From positions 1 to 42,837 of the forward strand of contig JACQHZ010000245.1 of NCBI GenBank assembly GCA_016198745.1: DNA of 42,837 bases, written 5' to 3'. The notes beneath the pieces are model-generated. The model did no database searches and had not been told where the DNA came from. It saw only the letters and a program-made list of their open reading frames with translations. The position numbers and the translations under genes are program-made. Below are positions 27,126-35,429 of this stretch, piece by piece (positions within the stretch are counted from its first letter, which is position 1; every line of letters begins with the position of its first letter). The stretch is from Verrucomicrobiota bacterium. GTDB taxonomy: Bacteria; Verrucomicrobiota; Verrucomicrobiia; JABWAM01.

Positions 27126-28178
27126 ATGTACGCCTTCCAATTAACCGGTCCGAATGCAGGGCAATACCGGGAAGTCGCGCGCCCGAAGCCGCGCGAGGAC
27201 GAATTACTGATCCGCGTGCACCGTGTCGGGTTGTGCGGCACGGACGTGGAGATGTTGCGCGGGACGATGCCGTATTTCCGGTTGGGCTGGGCGACGTACC
27301 CGGTCATTCTCGGCCACGAATGGTCAGGCACGGTCGTCGAAACCGGTCGCGCCGTGGACAACTTCCGGGTCGGCGACCGGGTAACTGGCGATGTGAGCAT
27401 CGGATGCGGGCGGTGCGTCGAGTGCCTGCGCGGGTTCTACAATCTTTGCGTGGTGAAACAGGAGGTCGGCCTCTGCCGGGGCAAGGACGGCGCGTTCGCG
27501 CAGTGCCTGACCATGCCAGCGCGGCATTGCTACAAACTGCCGGACAATGTCAGCCTTGACGACGGCGCGTTCACCGAACCGGCGGCGACGGTGGTGAAAG
27601 CCATTCGCAAGGTTGGATTTCAACCGGGGGCGACGGTGCTCGTGGCCGGGGACGGTCCGATTGGGTTGCTGGCCGCGCAAGCCGCCGCCGCGTACGGCGC
27701 CGGTTGGGTCGTGGTCAGCGGCACGAGTCCGAGGAAGCTGCAACTGGCCGCATCGCTCGGCGCGCACGCGGTTGTCAACGTCGGGCAGGACGACCTGGAC
27801 ACCTTCATCAAAGACCAGACTGGCGGGCTGGGTGTGGATTACGCCGTCGAGGCCAGCGGTCATAACGCGGCGCTGGCGCAATGCCTGCAAGCCACCCGGC
27901 CCGGCGGGACGATTTCGGTGGTGGGCATCTACGAGCGACCCATCGAGAAGCTGGACATGGGCATGGCGGTCGTGCGCGACCTGACCATTTGCTGCTCGGT
28001 CGCCAGCCCGAATGCATTCGAGCAGACGCTGCGGCTGATGGCGACCGGCAAGCTCCAGACCAAACCGCTCGTGACCCACGTGCTCGATCTGGCGGACGCC
28101 GCGCAGGCGTTTGAACTCCAGCAGACCCAGCCCGAACAACGGATCAAGATTCACCTGCGTCCACCCGAGAAAGAATAG
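27126..28178 (+). CDS. Zinc-dependent sugar/polyol dehydrogenase (MDR family)
   Basis: A 350-residue medium-chain dehydrogenase. Catalytic zinc ligands fit C37 (GLCGTD) and H64-E65 (GHEWSG). Structural zinc cysteines are C94, C97, C100 and C108. The NAD(P)-binding loop is GDGPIG at 175-180. This pattern belongs to the sorbitol/threonine/galactitol dehydrogenase group, whose substrates are polyols, sugars or sugar acids. The start at 27126 has GAGGTAA upstream and follows the GH78-like gene by 11 bases, so it probably acts on that enzyme's product. The substrate cannot be read from sequence. Confidence 0.85.
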   Translation: MYAFQLTGPNAGQYREVARPKPREDELLIRVHRVGLCGTDVEMLRGTMPYFRLGWATYPVILGHEWSGTVVETGRAVDNFRVGDRVTGDVSIGCGRCVECLRGFYNLCVVKQEVGLCRGKDGAFAQCLTMPARHCYKLPDNVSLDDGAFTEPAATVVKAIRKVGFQPGATVLVAGDGPIGLLAAQAAAAYGAGWVVVSGTSPRKLQLAASLGAHAVVNVGQDDLDTFIKDQTGGLGVDYAVEASGHNAALAQCLQATRPGGTISVVGIYERPIEKLDMGMAVVRDLTICCSVASPNAFEQTLRLMATGKLQTKPLVTHVLDLADAAQAFELQQTQPEQRIKIHLRPPEKE

Positions 28179-28232
28179 GAATTCAACGGCGAAAGATCGG
28201 ACCAACCTGAACAACAAACCGAAGGAGCCGCG

Positions 28233-28322
28233 ATGCCCCCAGCCACACCAAAAACCGAACGTCAATCATCAACCAGATTTCAAAAAACAGTTGCCGGAGG
28301 CGCCCTTGACAGTGATCAGTGA
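28233..28322 (+). pseudogene. Gene start interrupted by a repeat array
   Basis: A strong ribosome binding site (GAAGGAG, six bases before ATG 28233) opens a frame of 29 codons (starting [13 protein letters not shown]) that runs into the CAGTNAT array and stops within it at 28322. The well-placed signal and the position after the dehydrogenase gene suggest the first codons of a lost operon gene. A regulatory leader peptide is the alternative. Confidence 0.4.
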
Positions 28323-28344
28323 TCAGTCATCAGTAATCAGTCAT
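28310..28344 (+). repeat. Heptanucleotide array, consensus CAGTNAT
   Basis: Five contiguous CAGTNAT units. Thirty-three bases (28311-28343) match 23683-23715 with a single difference, so the same array precedes both prepilin genes of the LacI cluster. Confidence 0.75.
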
Positions 28345-28356
28345 CAGAATCTCACC

Positions 28357-29214
28357 ATGAACGGTTCACGAACGAGGCAAATGGGTGGAACAATGGAGCA
28401 TTGGAACACTGGAATAATGAGAAGGGCTGAAGGACAGCACATCCCTGGTCGCTTTCGGCGCCGCCAATCCCCCTCAGGAGGGGGACAAGAGCTTTCCCGC
28501 CGAAAGGCGGGGCGGGTAAACCATCGTCCCTCACCACTCCATCATTCCATCCTTCCATCAGTCCATGCTTTTACGCTCATCGAGTTGCTTGTGGTGATCG
28601 CGATCATTTCCTTGCTGGCGGCGCTGCTGATGCCCGCGCTGAAATCGGCCAGGGCGTCCGCAAATAACATCGGATGCATCAACAATCTTCGGCAATGGGG
28701 GATGGCCATCACCCTGTATGCTCAGGACAACGAGGGTTTCCTGCCGATGCACAATTTCCCGGCGGTGAACACAAATTGGAACGTTCATGTCCAGCGCTAT
28801 GTGGGATTGGATTACAACCTAATCTGGGCAAATCCCGAGAAATATCGCAATTCGATCATGTTCTGTCCTTCGCAACAAGTGTTGCTTCCCGTTCCCACCT
28901 GGCCGCGCCTTCATTATTCAATCAACCGGGAACTCGATTACAACCTGTTCGGCGACCAGGCCTTGCTGCGTTTTGAGCACCTGGCCAACCCCGCCCAGTA
29001 TTGTCTGATGAGTTGCACGATGGGTTCCTTTATCATCTACACGGATCAGCGGTGGAAGCTGTTCGATTGGAACAACCTGAATCTGATGCATGGCGGACAC
29101 CCTAATTTTCTCTATGGCGATCTCCATGTTGCCACCTTCACGCAACCGATCTATGGCAAACTTGACCCGGAGGGGGTTGGCGACTTTTACCAGCGCCTTT
29201 GGACGGCGCGCTGA
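28357..29214 (+). CDS. Prepilin-like protein (pseudopilin) 3, with repeat-derived leader
   Basis: A paralogue of the protein encoded at 23630-24514, with the same order of conserved segments. The helix starts [17 protein letters not shown], again with alanine before the cleavage site. [18 protein letters not shown] follows, and the C-terminal [13 protein letters not shown] has H-X9-DL in place of H-X9-DG. The region 5' of the helix is a mosaic of heptamers, octamers and hairpins that stays open in frame. I use the ATG at 28357, but the true start is uncertain and the frame is open from 28111. The 41 bases around the helix start are identical to those of the first paralogue. A LamG protein gene follows 63 bases downstream. 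Confidence 0.78.
   Translation: MNGSRTRQMGGTMEHWNTGIMRRAEGQHIPGRFRRRQSPSGGGQELSRRKAGRVNHRPSPLHHSILPSVHAFTLIELLVVIAIISLLAALLMPALKSARASANNIGCINNLRQWGMAITLYAQDNEGFLPMHNFPAVNTNWNVHVQRYVGLDYNLIWANPEKYRNSIMFCPSQQVLLPVPTWPRLHYSINRELDYNLFGDQALLRFEHLANPAQYCLMSCTMGSFIIYTDQRWKLFDWNNLNLMHGGHPNFLYGDLHVATFTQPIYGKLDPEGVGDFYQRLWTAR
28386..28417 (+). repeat. Octanucleotide array, consensus TGGARYAN
   Basis: Four contiguous 8-base units beginning TGGA. Their complement resembles the TCCAT-type octamers at 28537-28568, so the two arrays are related and inverted around the hairpin pair. Confidence 0.6.
28468..28511. repeat. Two adjacent GC-rich hairpins in the prepilin leader
   Basis: A perfect 8-bp stem with a 2-base loop at 28468-28485 (TCCCCCTC/GAGGGGGA), followed by a 6-bp stem closed by a GAAA tetraloop at 28496-28511 (CCCGCC/GGCGGG). 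They form a REP-like doublet inside the open frame of pseudopilin 3. Confidence 0.55.
28537..28568 (+). repeat. Octanucleotide array, consensus NTCCATSM
   Basis: Four contiguous 8-base units (consensus around TTCCATCA) that end directly before the pilin helix codons. This is the place occupied by the ATTCGGC heptamers in the paralogue at 23813-23847. Slippage of one unit would change the reading frame. Confidence 0.65.
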
Positions 29215-29277
29215 CCATGAACCCGTGCCTTCCTCGAACGAATGGCACAACCCAAAAAAACTTAACCGGATGCAAAA

Positions 29278-30450
29278 ATGAAAAAAACGATAAACCTTCT
29301 GCTGGCAGGCGGTCTTACAAGCTTTTTGTTGAATGCGGCGGAATTACCAAAACCCGTTTTCTACGAAAATATGGACACGCTCAAAACGGAGACGGGCGAC
29401 GCCGCTTTGAACACGCCCAGCAAACTGGACGCGGGCAAGACGGGCGACGCCGTGCTGCTGGAACGGCGGACGGAGAATCTCTTCGCCGAAGCAACCCTGC
29501 CCGCGAAAGATTCGAAGGTGTGGATTCTGCTCACCGGCGCCGCATGGGAGTCCTATGACGGGGATGAGAAGGAAATTGAAGGCCAGGTTGTCCTTCCCGC
29601 GGGCGGCATCGTGCGTCAGCGGGTGGAGGGACTTAAGGAGGGAAAACTGTATTGCTTTTCAACGCATCTGTATCCCGTGAAAGGCGGGTCCGGCAAGGTA
29701 TCCATGGAGTGGAGCGGCAGCGAGGAGTCAAATGCCAGGGAGTTTGAAGTCCCCAAGGAGGGAAAAAGGTGCTGGGTTTGGGGACGTTGCCTGGGCGGAA
29801 GCGCCGTGGCAACCCTCAAGTGTGTCGCCGGAAAGGTCAAGATGGATCGTCCCCAGTTCGAGCGTGGCAGCACTTTCCCGACAAGTTTTGTTGCCAAGGG
29901 GCCGCGCGGTGTCAGCGGCCTGATTTGGAAAGGCGCCGCGCCGCTTTTCAACGCCAATCAGGGCGCCGTGTCATTCTGGATCAAGCCCTTATGGGGCGCG
30001 GGCGAAATGTCGGATGACGGCCAGTCCCTTTTCGCGATCCGCAAGGATCCTGAGGAAAATTGGAAAACCGCGCATAGCGCCATCACGTTGGGGGCTTGGT
30101 TGCTGGACCCGAAACACCAGGATTGGCAGTACGCCCTGACGCTCATGATTAATGATAAGAATGTGGTTCAGCACCAGTTGTCCGCTCCCTTGCATGATTT
30201 CAAGGGAGAGACGTGGCATCATGTTGCCGTGTCGTGGGACCTGTCCCAGAAAGGCAAGAGTTGGGTGGCGCTTTATGTGGATGGGGAAGAAACCACCCGG
30301 GCGGATCAGCTTGCCCTGGAGGGGATGGATGGGATTTCCCATGTGGCGTTTGGACGGCACCTCGGCGGGTACCTGGATGGGTGGCTGGATGAGGTTCGCA
30401 TTTTTGATCGCGCCTTGGATAAGAACGCGATTGCGGAACTCAGAAAGTAA
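29278..30450 (+). CDS. Secreted LamG/concanavalin-like lectin domain protein
   Basis: A 390-residue exported protein with signal peptide MKKTINLLLAGGLTSFLLNA. The middle part (about 60-200) is a beta-rich domain with no family I recognise. Residues about 215-385 form a LamG-type jelly roll: GAVSFWIKPLW, GETWHHVAVSWD, VALYVDGEETTR and GYLDGWLDEVRIFDRALD, the typical end. Such domains bind glycans. It lies between pseudopilin 3 and the DUF4838 lipoprotein and probably presents or captures polysaccharide on the surface. No strong ribosome binding site is seen at the ATG. Confidence 0.8.
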   Translation: MKKTINLLLAGGLTSFLLNAAELPKPVFYENMDTLKTETGDAALNTPSKLDAGKTGDAVLLERRTENLFAEATLPAKDSKVWILLTGAAWESYDGDEKEIEGQVVLPAGGIVRQRVEGLKEGKLYCFSTHLYPVKGGSGKVSMEWSGSEESNAREFEVPKEGKRCWVWGRCLGGSAVATLKCVAGKVKMDRPQFERGSTFPTSFVAKGPRGVSGLIWKGAAPLFNANQGAVSFWIKPLWGAGEMSDDGQSLFAIRKDPEENWKTAHSAITLGAWLLDPKHQDWQYALTLMINDKNVVQHQLSAPLHDFKGETWHHVAVSWDLSQKGKSWVALYVDGEETTRADQLALEGMDGISHVAFGRHLGGYLDGWLDEVRIFDRALDKNAIAELRK

Positions 30451-30494
30451 GGGACTGCCGCAAAACAACTTGAACAAGTTTCTCCAATTTGATG

Positions 30495-30560
30495 TGTGGC
30501 ATCCCGCCGTGGCGGGATGGTTGTTTGCCTCGATGCACAGCCGGGGGTGGCTGTGCCACA
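30495..30560. repeat. REP-like palindromic doublet touching a start codon
   Basis: Two hairpins, at 30500-30519 (9-bp stem CATCCCGCC/GGCGGGATG) and 30535-30556 (8-bp stem GCACAGCC/GGCTGTGC), are enclosed by outer inverted repeats TGTGGCA (30495-30501) and TGCCACA (30554-30560). The last A of the element is the first base of the ATG of the DUF4838 lipoprotein gene. Confidence 0.7.
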
Positions 30561-33112
30561 TGTTTCTGACGGTTCTGTTGATTTGCGCTTCCCTGTCCGC
30601 CTGCAAGAACGACCATGCCGGGGCTGACACCAAGGGGAACACAGTCGGAAAAAAGAGCGAGATGCTGTTGTTGGCAAACGGCGACCAGTCGCCTGAAGTA
30701 AGGATTGTGGTGGCGGAAGGGGCGCTGGAAACGCCAAGAGAGGCTGCGGTTGAATTACAACGTTTGGTGGAGAAGGCCACGGGACGAAAATGGCCGATAA
30801 GCAACTCGATCGGCGGCGAAGGCATTCACGTCGTGGTAGGACCGCATCCGGCCGCCGCTGAAGCCGGCCTTCGTGTGGAGGACCTGCCGCCCGAGGGATT
30901 TCGATTGCGGGTCAAGGGAAGGTATATTTTCCTTGTTGGACGCGACACCAAGGGCAGTCCTTGGGACTTGCACTGGCGGCGCGCCTGCCAGACCGGCACG
31001 CTTTTTGCGGTGGTGGAATTTGCCCGTGAGTTCCTGGAGGCCCGCTGGGTCATGCCGGGGAACGATGGGGAAGTGGTGGCCAAACTGAGCAAACTGGAGG
31101 TTCCCGCCGGCCTCGATGTGCAAGGGGCGCCGCGATTTCTTTCCCGTCGAATCACGGTGGACAACACGCAGCGAGATGGCGCCCGTTGGATGCGTTTCAA
31201 CCGGCTGGGATGGTCGCAAATCACCGCGTTTGGGCACAACTGGTACCAGACCATCAGTCCGGACAAATATGGCAAGGAACATCCCGAATGGTTTGCGCTG
31301 GTGGATGGCGTGCGGCAAACCCATATGCGCAATGGCGAATATGGCGGACAACTTTGCACCAGCAATCCCGAGGTGGTCAAAAAAATGGCCGAGTGCGCGG
31401 TGGAAAACTACAAGGAGATTCCCGAGGCCTTCAGCCTGGCGGAAAACGACGGCGGCAGTCACTGCGAATGTCTCAACTGTCGCGCGTTGGACGTGGAGGA
31501 ATGGCATCCGGGCAAGCCCGCCCTCGCCGACCGGCTGGCAGTCTTCGCCAACCGGGTCAAGGAAACCATTGGCGACCGGGCGCCGGGCATGGTTTTGGGA
31601 TATTATGGTTATCATCAGGGCGAACTGCCGCCGGTGAAGACCAAGCTGGCGCCCGGCATTATTTTGGGAGACGTTCACAACAGCTACGACCTGTTCTATC
31701 ACCAGAAGGAAGCGCGCGCGTATCAGTTGCGTATTCTCAAGGGTTGGCGGGAACAGTGCGCGCAGGTGCACTTGATCACTTATTTTCACGGAATGACCTG
31801 GTGGTCGCTGCCGTTTTCCGCAACGGATGCTCTGACTGAACTGATCAAAACCGCCGCGCAGTATTCGTCTTCACAAGGGGTTTATCTGGGGATGACTTAT
31901 CGGCACGACGCTTTTGGCACGCAGGGCAACGAGTATTACCTGGCCGCGGCGCTGATGTGGGACCCTCGCCGGAGCACGGAGTCCGTGCTCACCGAGTATT
32001 ACCAGGCGGCTTACGGACCAGCGGCTGCGCCAATCAAGGAGTACTTCGAAATGATCGGGAAGAACTACGGCGCCTGGGCGCGCGCCCAGACGAAGGTGGC
32101 AGCGGATGAATGTCATGATGACTCCTGGGTCGTTCCCACTTATGAACTCATCCGCCGGCGATGCGATGAGTTGATTCAAAAAGCGGCCGCCGCCGCAGGG
32201 GGCGGAGACGCCGCACTGCAAAAGAGAGTGAAGATCGTGGCGGAGGGCTGGGAATGGACCAAATTTCAGACGGACACCATCAAAGGAATTGAAGAATTCA
32301 AGAAAGATCACAGTAAAGAGAATGCGCGCAGGATGCTGGATATTCTCAAGCGGCGGCAGGCTTTCTGCGAGGCTCATGCGGCGGCGGACAACTATGCCAT
32401 CAGCGTTCCGGAAATAAAAATGACCGACGAAGGGCGGGCCTTCCCAATTGCACCCGGTGAGTATGAAGCAGTGGTATCGGGCGCCGTCAAAGCCATTCAT
32501 GTTCCGCTTGTCCAGACAGCGGGCAATCCTGAGGCAAACCTGGACGCTCTGCCCTGGGACAAGGCGACGGTCAGCGATCCCTTTGTCAAGACTCTGGATG
32601 GAAGTGCTTGCGAGATTCAGACTGTGGCGCGGATCATGGCTGATGAAAGGAATCTCTATGTCTGGATCGAGGCGCAGGAACCTCATCTGGACAAGCTGGT
32701 TCATCTGGTCAAGCAGCCGGATGGAGACGTTTGGACGGACGACGTGGTGGAGGTCTTTCTTGATCCAACCCGATTGCGAAAGAAGTATTACCATCTGCTG
32801 ATCAATCCGGACGGCGTGATGGCGGACTTCGCGCATACGGGAGAAACGACGGACCGCGCGTGGAGTTCGAACTGCAAGGTGGCTGCCGCCCAATCCAAAG
32901 ACAGGTGGAGCATCAAGCTGAGCGTTCCCTACGGCTCGATGGGATTGAAAGGGCCGCCGCTGCCGGGCGATGTGTGGAGCGTCAATTTTGCGCGGTCCCG
33001 GCATGCAGCGGATCCAGAGGTCAATCTGGCCTGGAGCCCGACCTTTGGCGGTTTCCTCAAACCGCAGCGGTTCGGCGAATTGGTCTTCGAAGTGAGCGGA
33101 AAAGGGAATTGA
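30560..33112 (+). CDS. DUF4838 lipoprotein with GH67-like N terminus and CBM9-like C terminus
   Basis: An 850-residue lipoprotein: the start at 30560 gives MFLTVLLICASLSAC with lipobox LSAC. An in-frame ATG at 30533 lies inside a palindromic repeat and is less likely. Residues about 25-140 resemble the alpha-glucuronidase (GH67) N-terminal domain (TPREAAVELQRLVEKATG, HVVVGPHPAA). DUF4838 follows, with WMRFNRLGWSQITAFGHNW, HPEWFALVDG, CTSNPEVV and SLAENDGGSHCECLNC. The last 190 residues look like a CBM9-type carbohydrate-binding domain (DERNLYVWIEAQEP, DDVVEVFLDPT). This suggests a surface protein acting on uronic-acid-containing glycans; no activity is established for the family. It ends the LacI-linked cluster. 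Confidence 0.78.
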   Translation: MFLTVLLICASLSACKNDHAGADTKGNTVGKKSEMLLLANGDQSPEVRIVVAEGALETPREAAVELQRLVEKATGRKWPISNSIGGEGIHVVVGPHPAAAEAGLRVEDLPPEGFRLRVKGRYIFLVGRDTKGSPWDLHWRRACQTGTLFAVVEFAREFLEARWVMPGNDGEVVAKLSKLEVPAGLDVQGAPRFLSRRITVDNTQRDGARWMRFNRLGWSQITAFGHNWYQTISPDKYGKEHPEWFALVDGVRQTHMRNGEYGGQLCTSNPEVVKKMAECAVENYKEIPEAFSLAENDGGSHCECLNCRALDVEEWHPGKPALADRLAVFANRVKETIGDRAPGMVLGYYGYHQGELPPVKTKLAPGIILGDVHNSYDLFYHQKEARAYQLRILKGWREQCAQVHLITYFHGMTWWSLPFSATDALTELIKTAAQYSSSQGVYLGMTYRHDAFGTQGNEYYLAAALMWDPRRSTESVLTEYYQAAYGPAAAPIKEYFEMIGKNYGAWARAQTKVAADECHDDSWVVPTYELIRRRCDELIQKAAAAAGGGDAALQKRVKIVAEGWEWTKFQTDTIKGIEEFKKDHSKENARRMLDILKRRQAFCEAHAAADNYAISVPEIKMTDEGRAFPIAPGEYEAVVSGAVKAIHVPLVQTAGNPEANLDALPWDKATVSDPFVKTLDGSACEIQTVARIMADERNLYVWIEAQEPHLDKLVHLVKQPDGDVWTDDVVEVFLDPTRLRKKYYHLLINPDGVMADFAHTGETTDRAWSSNCKVAAAQSKDRWSIKLSVPYGSMGLKGPPLPGDVWSVNFARSRHAADPEVNLAWSPTFGGFLKPQRFGELVFEVSGKGN

Positions 33113-33200
33113 ATCACCCGGAGAAAGAACACGGTATCATCATGAATGCTTCACTGATGCCGGTGTCAGTCTCCGTTTTCTTTCTTGGAGAAGATTTGCG

Positions 33201-34538
33201 TCATGTGTTTCGCGCAAAGACCTTTTGCAGCAGTTTTTGCGTGGCGCGGACAATCTGGTCTCCGGCCTTGGGTTCCAACTGACTGGTCGGGGCCGGCCAG
33301 GTTTCGTATCCGCCGCGGCGAAACGCGCGGCGGGTCGGGACATAACCGCAATAACCGTCGGTCAATTCGCTGACGAGGGTTACGCACGCGGGCGACCGGC
33401 GGCGCATCTCGAGACCGTACTCGACGAACAACTCGGCGGGGTTGGTGGCGATCACGGCGTCGCCCACGCACAGCACGTTCAACCGCACCGGCCAGGGACT
33501 GTGGACAGCCATTCGATGGGGCCACTCTGCCTGCGCCTGCATGTAATACTCGTGCGCACCGGACCTCCAGTCGGGGTTCTTCAGCGGTTCGGGAAATATC
33601 CGCGCGCTGGCCTCGGGCCAGCAACGCAGTGGGACCTGAAGCGTTGTCTGCGCAAGCCGCAGCTTCGGGTTCGACATCGGCATCGTCGCGCCGGCAATCA
33701 TCTTCAATGCCTCACCTCCCAGATATTGGCCGGAGCGAATGACACCCGCTTCGCCGCGCCACGGCTGTTCGGGCATGTGGGGATCAAGCAGGCTCGGCGC
33801 GGTGTTGCCGGCGGCTCCGGTCAGGTAAACCACAACGACGCCGGCGCCCAGGGCAGCTTTCAAGACGCGGCGCGTTTCGCCGGGGAGATCGGCGCTGTAA
33901 AACCATTCCGCTTCCAGACAGTTTGGATGTGTTGAGAAATTGACAATGACTGCGCGGACAGCGCCATGGTGATCACGCGCGCACAACACCCCGAGCGCCG
34001 GATCGCGCGGGCCTTCCATGCCAATGAATCCGGGCATCTGCGCATGACCGTACATACGGCTGGAGCCATCGGCAAACATCGCCCGCCGGTTCCAGCCCAA
34101 GTGCTCCGTATGTCCCAAACCTGAAAACACCGAGGCTTCCTGCAATTTGGCCAGGGCGCGCCGGGCGGCGGTGAGAATTGCTGCGCCCACGCGCCGCACA
34201 AAGGCGGGATCGGCCCGGGCCGTCAGCAAATCGAACACGGTGGGCGCCACATGGGTGTGTGTGCTGTGCAGCAACAGGCACGAGCCGGGCAATCCCGTGC
34301 AACGGGCGAATTTTGCCTGGATCGCCTTCACGAACGAATTGTTGAGGATGCAGATATCCACCGACACCAGCACGACCGTCTGACGGTCCTGTCGGAAGGC
34401 GACGGCGTTGGCGGTGAGCGGATCGCGCGTGCGCCGGGCGCGCCGCTCGTGCATTTGACCGAGAAGAGAGAGTCCGGGCGCCGGAGTGAAATCAGCCTCG
34501 GCAGCCCCGACAAGCAGCGTTGGAGATTTTTGTTTCAT
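33201..34538 (-). CDS. Neutral/alkaline ceramidase-like N-terminal domain protein
   Basis: A 445-residue protein. VGAAEADFTPAPGLSLLGQ at the start, LLLHSTHTHVAP with the zinc-binding histidines, NFSTHPNCLEAEW, and VYLTGAAGNTAP match the neutral/alkaline non-lysosomal ceramidase family. It lacks the C-terminal immunoglobulin-like domain of true ceramidases and any signal peptide. In Verrucomicrobiota and Planctomycetota many such shortened proteins occur with unknown substrates, so amide hydrolysis of a ceramide is only one possibility. The ATG at 34538 fits the family better than 34553. It points towards the LacI-linked cluster on the opposite strand. Confidence 0.75.
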   Translation of the reverse strand: MKQKSPTLLVGAAEADFTPAPGLSLLGQMHERRARRTRDPLTANAVAFRQDRQTVVLVSVDICILNNSFVKAIQAKFARCTGLPGSCLLLHSTHTHVAPTVFDLLTARADPAFVRRVGAAILTAARRALAKLQEASVFSGLGHTEHLGWNRRAMFADGSSRMYGHAQMPGFIGMEGPRDPALGVLCARDHHGAVRAVIVNFSTHPNCLEAEWFYSADLPGETRRVLKAALGAGVVVVYLTGAAGNTAPSLLDPHMPEQPWRGEAGVIRSGQYLGGEALKMIAGATMPMSNPKLRLAQTTLQVPLRCWPEASARIFPEPLKNPDWRSGAHEYYMQAQAEWPHRMAVHSPWPVRLNVLCVGDAVIATNPAELFVEYGLEMRRRSPACVTLVSELTDGYCGYVPTRRAFRRGGYETWPAPTSQLEPKAGDQIVRATQKLLQKVFARNT

Positions 34539-34571
34539 GACCGTTTCATTCATGCTTTACCCCGGGCTGAT

Positions 34572-34646
34572 GGCTTTTTCCAGAAAAATGCCTATATGAC
34601 AGGCCATGTCCTGACCGTGGACGGCGGGCTTTCGATCACGTTCTGA
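34572..34646 (+). pseudogene. C-terminal remnant of a short-chain dehydrogenase
   Basis: The plus-strand reading FFQKNAYMTGHVLTVDGG, with LSITF and a stop at 34644-34646, is the characteristic end of classical SDR enzymes. No upstream SDR sequence exists; the ceramidase-like gene begins where the rest should be. It is the last 24 codons of a deleted gene. Confidence 0.7.
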
Positions 34647-34675
34647 AGCGTGAAATCAGCGTGGCTACGGCCAGG

Positions 34676-35392
34676 TCAAGGGGTGGACATGTTGCGCAAC
34701 AATACTGATTTTGCGAGCCGTCGGCCGCCTGCAGTCCGGAATGACTCGTTGATGCGGCGCTCCAGATCGGGGTTCCAATTCGGCAGTCCCGATTCGATCC
34801 AATTTTGCAACACGCCTCCGTCGTAAACCACGTCAAACTCACGGGGTTCTTCGGTCCTTGGGAAGTGGTGATGACCGACGATCTCGCACACCCGCCCGAT
34901 TGTCTCCTCCTCGACTCCAAGACGACGGAGAATCTCGCCTGCGATGGGTGAGCCTTCGGCGTGCTGTTGCTCCGGCGAGGCATCGCCAAACTTGCGCCCG
35001 GCTGCGGGAATACCCACGTTGAAAAGGAGGGCGGCTGCGACGACCACTCGCGCGTCGGCTTTCTCCGACTCCAGAATACGTTTCGCATGTTCCAGCGCCT
35101 GCAACGCGCGGTTGAAAAGCCGCTCGTCATCGGCAAACACCTCCTTGATTGTCGCAATCAATTGATCTTCCAAGGTCAACCCTTCGAGGCATTGGTCTGC
35201 ATAACGACACCACTGGGCGCAGGCCAGGTTCAATCTGGGGTTCACCACCGTCTTGCCGCACGAGGAACATTCCCGTCGGATATCGTCCTTCCAGAACTCG
35301 AGGCCGGCTCCACAGTGAGGGCAGACGGCGTCGAAGATGTCCTCTGATTTCCAGAACATCCGGTTTTGTCCGGGGCATTGGTGAATGGCCAT
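34676..35392 (-). CDS. HD-fold protein with N-terminal zinc ribbon; HD dyad degenerate
   Basis: A 238-residue protein. MAIHQCPGQNRMFW opens a two-knuckle zinc ribbon (C24, C27 and C42, C45), with further cysteines in ACAQWCRYADQC near 58-68. An HD-domain fold follows: an EHAKRIL helix near 101, GRKFGDASPE, IVGHHHFPR and FDVVYDGGVL. At the place of the catalytic His-Asp pair the sequence is ALLFNVG (F124-N125), so phosphohydrolase activity is doubtful. It lies 37 bases downstream of the ferredoxin-type gene and is probably co-transcribed under the FNR-type site at 36290-36303. A sensory or structural role in a redox response is conceivable. Confidence 0.75.
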   Translation of the reverse strand: MAIHQCPGQNRMFWKSEDIFDAVCPHCGAGLEFWKDDIRRECSSCGKTVVNPRLNLACAQWCRYADQCLEGLTLEDQLIATIKEVFADDERLFNRALQALEHAKRILESEKADARVVVAAALLFNVGIPAAGRKFGDASPEQQHAEGSPIAGEILRRLGVEEETIGRVCEIVGHHHFPRTEEPREFDVVYDGGVLQNWIESGLPNWNPDLERRINESFRTAGGRRLAKSVLLRNMSTP

Positions 35393-35429
35393 GGCAGGAG
35401 GTAAATGTTCCTTTGTGGGGATTGCGGAT

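Noticed and set aside
30152-30532. An N-terminal extension of the DUF4838 protein back to 30152
   Set aside because: This stretch overlaps the LamG gene in another frame and looks non-coding; a clean lipoprotein signal peptide starts at 30560.
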